A DNA stretch of 64,000 bases from NCBI RefSeq assembly GCF_002803845.1, contig NZ_CP024985.1:1-64000 (forward strand), written 5' to 3'. Positions 60,025 to 64,000 of this stretch are shown piece after piece; position 1 is the stretch's first letter, and every line of letters starts with the position of its first letter. A program made the translations under genes and the position numbers. The notes beneath the pieces were generated by a model. It saw nothing but the letters and a program-made list of their open reading frames with translations. It searched no databases and was not told the origin of the DNA. The stretch comes from Streptomyces lavendulae subsp. lavendulae (GTDB taxonomy: Bacteria > Actinomycetota > Actinomycetes > Streptomycetales > Streptomycetaceae).

Positions 60025-60751
60025 GCCGGCTGTCTCGGTCCCGACTCCGGGCAGGGCGACGAGGCTGGGAGCGGCTCGTCTCACGAGGGGAGCGAGGTCC
60101 GCGTCGGCCTCTTTGATCTCCTGCTGCAGGACCTGGTAGCGCCGGGCGAGGCAGCGAAGTGCCGTCTTGGTCGCGCAGGCCGGGTCCGTGAGATCACCGG
60201 TGGGCCGGGTGCGGGCGAGGGTGTCGATCAGCAGGCCGGTGGGCAGTCCCCGAAGCTTGTCCCGCAGGGCGGAGGGAGCGGTGACCATCAGAGAGCGGAT
60301 CTGGTTGATGGTCTGCGTCCGTGCCTTGACGGCGCTCTTGCGGACCACACGCAGAGCGCGGATCGCTTCCACGATCCCGTTCCGGCTCTTGGGTGTTCCG
60401 CTCGCGCGACCGGACAGGACGGCGGTGGCCGCCGCGTAGGCGTCGATCGGATCGGACTTGCCGCGGGCCCGCCTGGCCTTTCGGTCCGGGCGGTCGACCT
60501 CGACGACCGTGATGCCGCTGGCGGTGAGGAACCGGGCGAGTTCGGCGCCGTAGGCCCCCTGTGCCCTCCATCCCGACCGCGATGACGTCGCCCTGGGCAC
60601 GCAGCCAGGCCAGCAGCTGCTCGTAGCCGGCCGAGTTCGTCTCGAACGGCTGCGTGTCCAGGTGGCGGCCAATCGAGTCGATCACTGCGGCCTGGTGGAC
60701 GTCCGTATGGGTGTCGATTCCGCCGATCACCGCTATCTCGGGCGCTGTCAT
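60025..60751 (-). mobile_element. IS110-family transposase remnant inside the array
   Basis: ATG 60751 opens PEIAVIGGIDTHTDVHQAAV, the N-terminal DEDD part with GIDTHTDVH. A frameshift near 60555-60580 moves to GAYGAELARFLTASGITVVE, EVDRPDRKARRARGKSDPID (the D of the DEDD set) and ends at LVALPGVGTETAGQ, about 60027, where CRISPR sequence resumes. The C-terminal SerD domain is missing. It is a dead fragment that replaced part of array 2. Confidence 0.82.
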
Positions 60752-60999
60752 GCTCGGCTCTGCCGTCCTTCCGTATGGGTACCGGAGCAGCGTGTGCTGC
60801 CCAGGCTGACGGACAAGACAGTGATGAGGCTGGTGGCCAAGCTCCTACGAGGTCACGGACACCCGCGAGCACACGCGGTGGCGTCGTTCGGCGGCCGACA
60901 ATTCAACAGACGGACAGCCGAAACGTCAGTCAGACCCAGAGTCAGACCCCCGAACGACGCCAAGGACATCCTCACTGTCAGACCCCGGGTGAACTGGTG
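60752..60999. other. IS110 flank before the array resumes
   Basis: About 250 bp without a gene. Motifs with GTCAGAC (60930, 60942 and 60979 areas) repeat. The segment may be IS110 left end plus non-CRISPR host sequence. Confidence 0.4.
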
Positions 61000-62495
61000 G
61001 TTGCGATCCTCGGTCGTCCCGAAGGGCGACCGCCACGACCTCGGCACCGTCGTGACCGCCCTTTCCGAGGCGGAGTTGCGATCCTCGGTCACCCTGAATG
61101 GCGACCGCCACAATCGGCCCAGATGATGGCCGACTCGTGGGGCCGGCCGTTGCGATCCTCAGTCACCTTGAAGGGTAACCGCCATCCGCCACGGGGCCGC
61201 CCGCTGTACGTTCGGCCAGTCGTTGCGATCCACGGACGCCCCGCGGGGCGACCGCCACGCCGACGAGTCCGCCCACAAGCGCGCGACGGCCAAGTCGTTA
61301 CGATCCTCAATCGCCCTGAAGGGCGGCCGCCACCAGCGGAACGCCACGCTTGCTGAACGTGTCCGCCTCGTTGCGATCCTCGGTCGCCCCGGAGGGCCAC
61401 CGCCGCACCCCTGGCAGGGTCCGCGTGTCGTACTGCACATAGTTGCGATCCTCGGTCATCCCGAAGGGCAACCGCCACGACGCACGCACTCGTCGGCCGC
61501 GCGTGGGTGGAGGAGTTGCGATCCTCGGTCGCCCCGAAGGGCGACCGCCGCCACGGGTTCCGGTGAGACGATCGAGTACCCGGTGAAGTTGCGAACCTCG
61601 GTCGTCCCAAAGGACGACCGCCACGCCCGCGCGCGGGTCCCGATCGAAGAGGACACCCTCGTTGCGATCCTCGGTCGTCCCAAAGGGCGACCGCCACGAG
61701 CTGGCCGGAGTCATTCTCAAGCCGGTCCGTGCGGTTGCGATCCTCGGTCACCTCGAAAGGCAACCGCAACCCGGTGCGCTCGATCGGGCGGGTACAGCAC
61801 CCGACGTTGCGATCCTCGGTCGCCCCGAAGGGCGACCGCCACTCGTGTTGGTAGTCTCCTCGTCCTCCCACTTGGTGTTGCGATCCTCGGTCATCCCGAA
61901 GGGCGACCACCACCAGCTTCCCCGGCGCCTGTCGCTTCCCACTGTGGGGTTGCGATCCTCGGTCATCCCGAAGGGCAACCGCCACCCGGACGGCCCCGGC
62001 AAGGTTGGCGCCGTTGTCAGGTTGCGATCCTCGGTCGTCCCGAAGGGCGACCGCCACGTCAGCTCCACAGGCTCGGGTGTCCCTAGGTCCGTCGTTGCGA
62101 TCCTCGGTCGTCCCGAAGGACGACCACCACGACCCGACAAGGGGGACCGTCAGCCGCGGGTGACGGTTGTTGCGATCCTCGTCGTCCCGAAGGGCGGCCG
62201 CCACCCCTTGCTGACGACGTACCGGGGCAACCCCATCGACTCGTTGCGATCCTCGGTCGTCCCGACGGACGACCGCCACGTCGTGCGTCCAGTACAGGCG
62301 CTTGTCCGTGCCGAGGTTGCGATCCTCGGTCACTCGAATGGCAACCGCCATTCCGGCTCCGCGGAGCGATCTCCGCCCACCCCGAGGTTGCGAACCTCGG
62401 TCACCCCGAAGGGCAACCGCCACCCGGTCCGGGCCGCCCGCTGTGCGTTCGGCCAGTCGTTGCGATCCTCGGTCGTCCCGAAGGGCGACCGCCAC
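61000..62495 (-). CRISPR. CRISPR array 2, right part (21 repeats, 20 spacers)
   Basis: Repeats begin at 61000, 61075, 61149, 61222, 61297, 61370, 61442, 61515, 61588, 61661, 61734, 61806, 61877, 61949, 62021, 62094, 62169, 62243, 62316, 62387 and 62459; spacers are 34-38 nt. Nearly every repeat differs from the next, mostly in the hairpin. Variants include GGGCAACC instead of GGGCGACC (61442, 61949, 62387) and terminal CAT, CGC or CAAC. Spacer 62058-62093 matches array 1 spacer 58801-58838 except for two missing bases. Spacers 61186-61221 and 62424-62458 share their last 25 nt or so. Both ends look worn, so it may be old and no longer growing. Confidence 0.92.
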
Positions 62496-62639
62496 GCGGG
62501 GGGGGGTGCCCCTATGGGTTTCGTCAAGCGGTGGGTAATGTCCGTGACGGCTGGCCTTGAGCCGGGGAAGCCCGGTTGACCAGGGGCAACGGCTCTGGTC
62601 GTTGAGTCTGGCGTTGTGGAACCGAAGGGGTTGTGGCGG
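62496..62639 (-). promoter_or_regulatory. Putative leader of CRISPR array 2
   Basis: Gene-free DNA on the right of array 2, starting with a G-run at about 62498. It shows no obvious similarity to the leader of array 1. Confidence 0.4.
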
Positions 62640-63038
62640 ATGAGGGTTCTGTTCTTTCCCGATGAGGATGGGGTGGACGTCTCGGGCGGTGCGGCGGAAC
62701 TCGCCGTCCTGGCCTTCGCCCTCGCCGCGGGGAAGGGTGGCACGGAAACCACCGCCTCGGCTGAACCGAGCTTCGGGGGCACTGAACTGGCTTCAGTCGA
62801 GGTGGTGAGCACCAGCGGCCCGGGTGTCCGTATCCGAGTTGACTCGGAGCGCAGCGCTCTACTCATCGAGGGTGACCGGCTGGGCTTGACGGCTCTTGCT
62901 GACGAAGTTCAGTCGATTGCGGAGATGGACGACGGCGGGCACCAGCACATCGAGTACTTCCCGGATCACTACTACCTTGTCGCTGGGTCACTGGCCATGG
63001 TCGTAAACAGTCCTCATGGCGGCATGCCGACTCGATGA
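62640..63038 (+). CDS. Imm32-like immunity protein candidate
   Basis: A 132-aa soluble protein from ATG 62640. The C-terminal half VDSERSALLIEGDRLGLTAL, IAEMDDGGHQHIEYFPDHYY and GSLAMVVNSPHGGMPTR fits the Imm32 pattern: a strand, a helix, then HxHxxxxP and VVxxxxG. Imm32 proteins neutralise toxins of polymorphic systems or act outside them as orphans; no toxin lies in the window. Its stop lies 50 bp into the oppositely directed IS110 gene. The Imm32 assignment is from memory of the family. Confidence 0.55.
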   Translation: MRVLFFPDEDGVDVSGGAAELAVLAFALAAGKGGTETTASAEPSFGGTELASVEVVSTSGPGVRIRVDSERSALLIEGDRLGLTALADEVQSIAEMDDGGHQHIEYFPDHYYLVAGSLAMVVNSPHGGMPTR

Positions 63039-64000
63039 ACGACTGATGGCAGTGGCTGGCCGGGGTTCGTAGAAGGTTCCGTCGCGGAGCATGGCGAAGA
63101 GGACGTCGGCTCGTCGTCGGGCGAGGCAGAGCAGGGCCTGGGTGTGGTGCTTTCCCTGGCTGATCTTCTTGTCGTAGTAGGCCCGCGATGCAGGGTCCCC
63201 GAGGGCGGCAAACGCGGAGAGGAAGAAGGCCCGTTTGAGCTGCTTGTTCCCCCTTCGGGAGGGCTGTTCGCCGCGGATCGACGACCCTGAACTGCGGGTC
63301 GCGGGAGCAAGGCCCGCGTAGGCGGCGAGGTGGCCGGCGGTCGGGAAGGTACTGCCATCGCCGACCTCGATCAGGATCCGTGCTCCGGTCCTGACGCCGA
63401 CTCCGGGCATTGAGGTCAGGACCTTCGAAAGAGGGTGGGCCTCCAGCAGTTCCTCGATCCGCCCGGCCAGCAGCTTGCGCTGGCCAAGCACAGCGGTCAG
63501 CGATCCGGCCAGGCTCGGGACGATCAGCGCGGCCGCCTCGGTCCCCGGAACGGTGACGGTCTGCTCGTCCAGGGCGGCGAAGATCTCCTCGACCAGCCGC
63601 TCGGCCATCCTCGGAGCCTTCGGGCGTAACAGGGTGACCAGCCGTCGCCGTCCGGCCTTGCGGATCTGGGCCGGGGACCCGAACCGTTCCAGCAGCATCA
63701 GGACGGCCGGATGCTGCAACCGGGGCCCCAGTACTCGCTCCAGCGACGGATGGATCTGGGTCAGCAGGCCGTGAAGCCGGTTGGCGACCCGGGTTGCCTC
63801 GCCGGCCAGGTCGTCATCGGAGCCGACGATCATCTCCAGCTCGGCGATCGTCTCGTCCTCGCCGTCGACCGCCCGCAGCGTGTGAGGCATCGCGCGAGCG
63901 GCGTCCGCGATGATGAACGCGTCCTTCGCGTCGGTCTTCGCCTCGCCCGGGTAGAGGTCGGCGATCCGCCGCATCGTCAGCCCCGGCAGGTAGGCGATCG
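62988..64000 (-). mobile_element. IS110-family transposase, cut by the window edge
   Basis: The leftward frame holds AKTDAKDAFIIADAARAMPH (DEDD), SLTAVLGQRKLLAGRIEELL, then the C-terminal MPGVGVRTGARILIEVGDGS and the serine-rich motif around ATRSSGSSIRGEQPSRRGNK. It runs to FYEPRPATAI and ends at 62988. The N-terminal part lies to the right of 64000. Only the C-terminal two thirds are visible; they look intact. It differs from the IS110 remnant at 60025-60751. Confidence 0.85.

Noticed and set aside
61089..62495. Protein-like frames with repeated GGRPSGRPRIAT units across the arrays
   Set aside because: These arise because repeats plus spacers total roughly multiples of three; they are CRISPR repeats and not a repeat protein.
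58004..63038. Search for cas1, cas3, cas10 or effector fragments near the arrays
   Set aside because: Only IS remnants, an Imm32-like gene and non-coding DNA are seen; the fragment around 58354-58470 does not match a Cas motif I know.

Overview
The window is high-GC actinobacterial DNA, almost certainly Streptomyces. It appears to start at the physical end of a linear replicon. The first 13 bases are the classic Streptomyces telomere palindrome I, followed by a chain of short hairpins with TTC/TGC loops. The conjugation genes, pilus genes, insertion sequences and absence of housekeeping genes make a large linear plasmid more likely than a chromosome arm; this is inference from content only.

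Left block (350-5222): six minus-strand genes pointing at the telomere (PP2C-type phosphatase, DUF932 protein, three unknowns, a multi-helix-turn-helix protein). Strong hairpins separate them. The gaps hold a large nested inverted-repeat element (4012-4468) and an array of six C-tracts spaced 12-13 bp apart (5779-5846). From 6033 to 9640 there are small membrane proteins, a frameshifted DUF4265 gene and an ISL3 transposase remnant fused to a duplicated gene fragment.

Sugar/tailoring and regulatory block (10147-22790): two glycosyltransferases, a UDP-sugar dehydrogenase, an unknown 453-aa protein, an Fe(II)/2OG oxygenase, NUDIX and GNAT enzymes. Then come Streptomyces-type regulators (DUF6415, DUF5999, HATPase, XRE) and CutA.

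Conjugation and pilus block (23293-48008): a co-directional, mostly overlapping series of genes. The first half is an actinobacterial type IV secretion system (TcpC/VirB8-like, VirB4-like ATPase, VirB6-like protein with four CX10C modules, NlpC/P60 hydrolase, VirD4-like coupling ATPase, replication-relaxation protein). The second half is a Tad pilus locus (CpaB, CpaE, CpaF, TadB, TadC, candidate pilin, three TadE/G-like proteins), closed by a 1133-aa LysM/BTAD protein. No relaxase or prepilin peptidase is visible in the window.

Regulation/replication block (48150-52878): a broken lipoprotein, a GntR regulator with a palindromic candidate operator, and a helix-turn-helix protein whose coding sequence carries iteron-like repeats (candidate replication initiator). 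The 52955-58003 stretch holds a secreted HNH nuclease and a decayed cell-wall cluster (Ddl fragment, C39-like peptidase, frameshifted MurF) among IS5-like and IS21 remnants.

Right end (58600-64000): two CRISPR arrays with 37-nt repeats and no cas gene in the window. Array 2 is split by an IS110 remnant. The arrays share one spacer, and their repeats are unusually variable. An Imm32-like gene and a second IS110 element end the window. Several genes carry single-base frameshifts, so either decay or sequence error should be considered.
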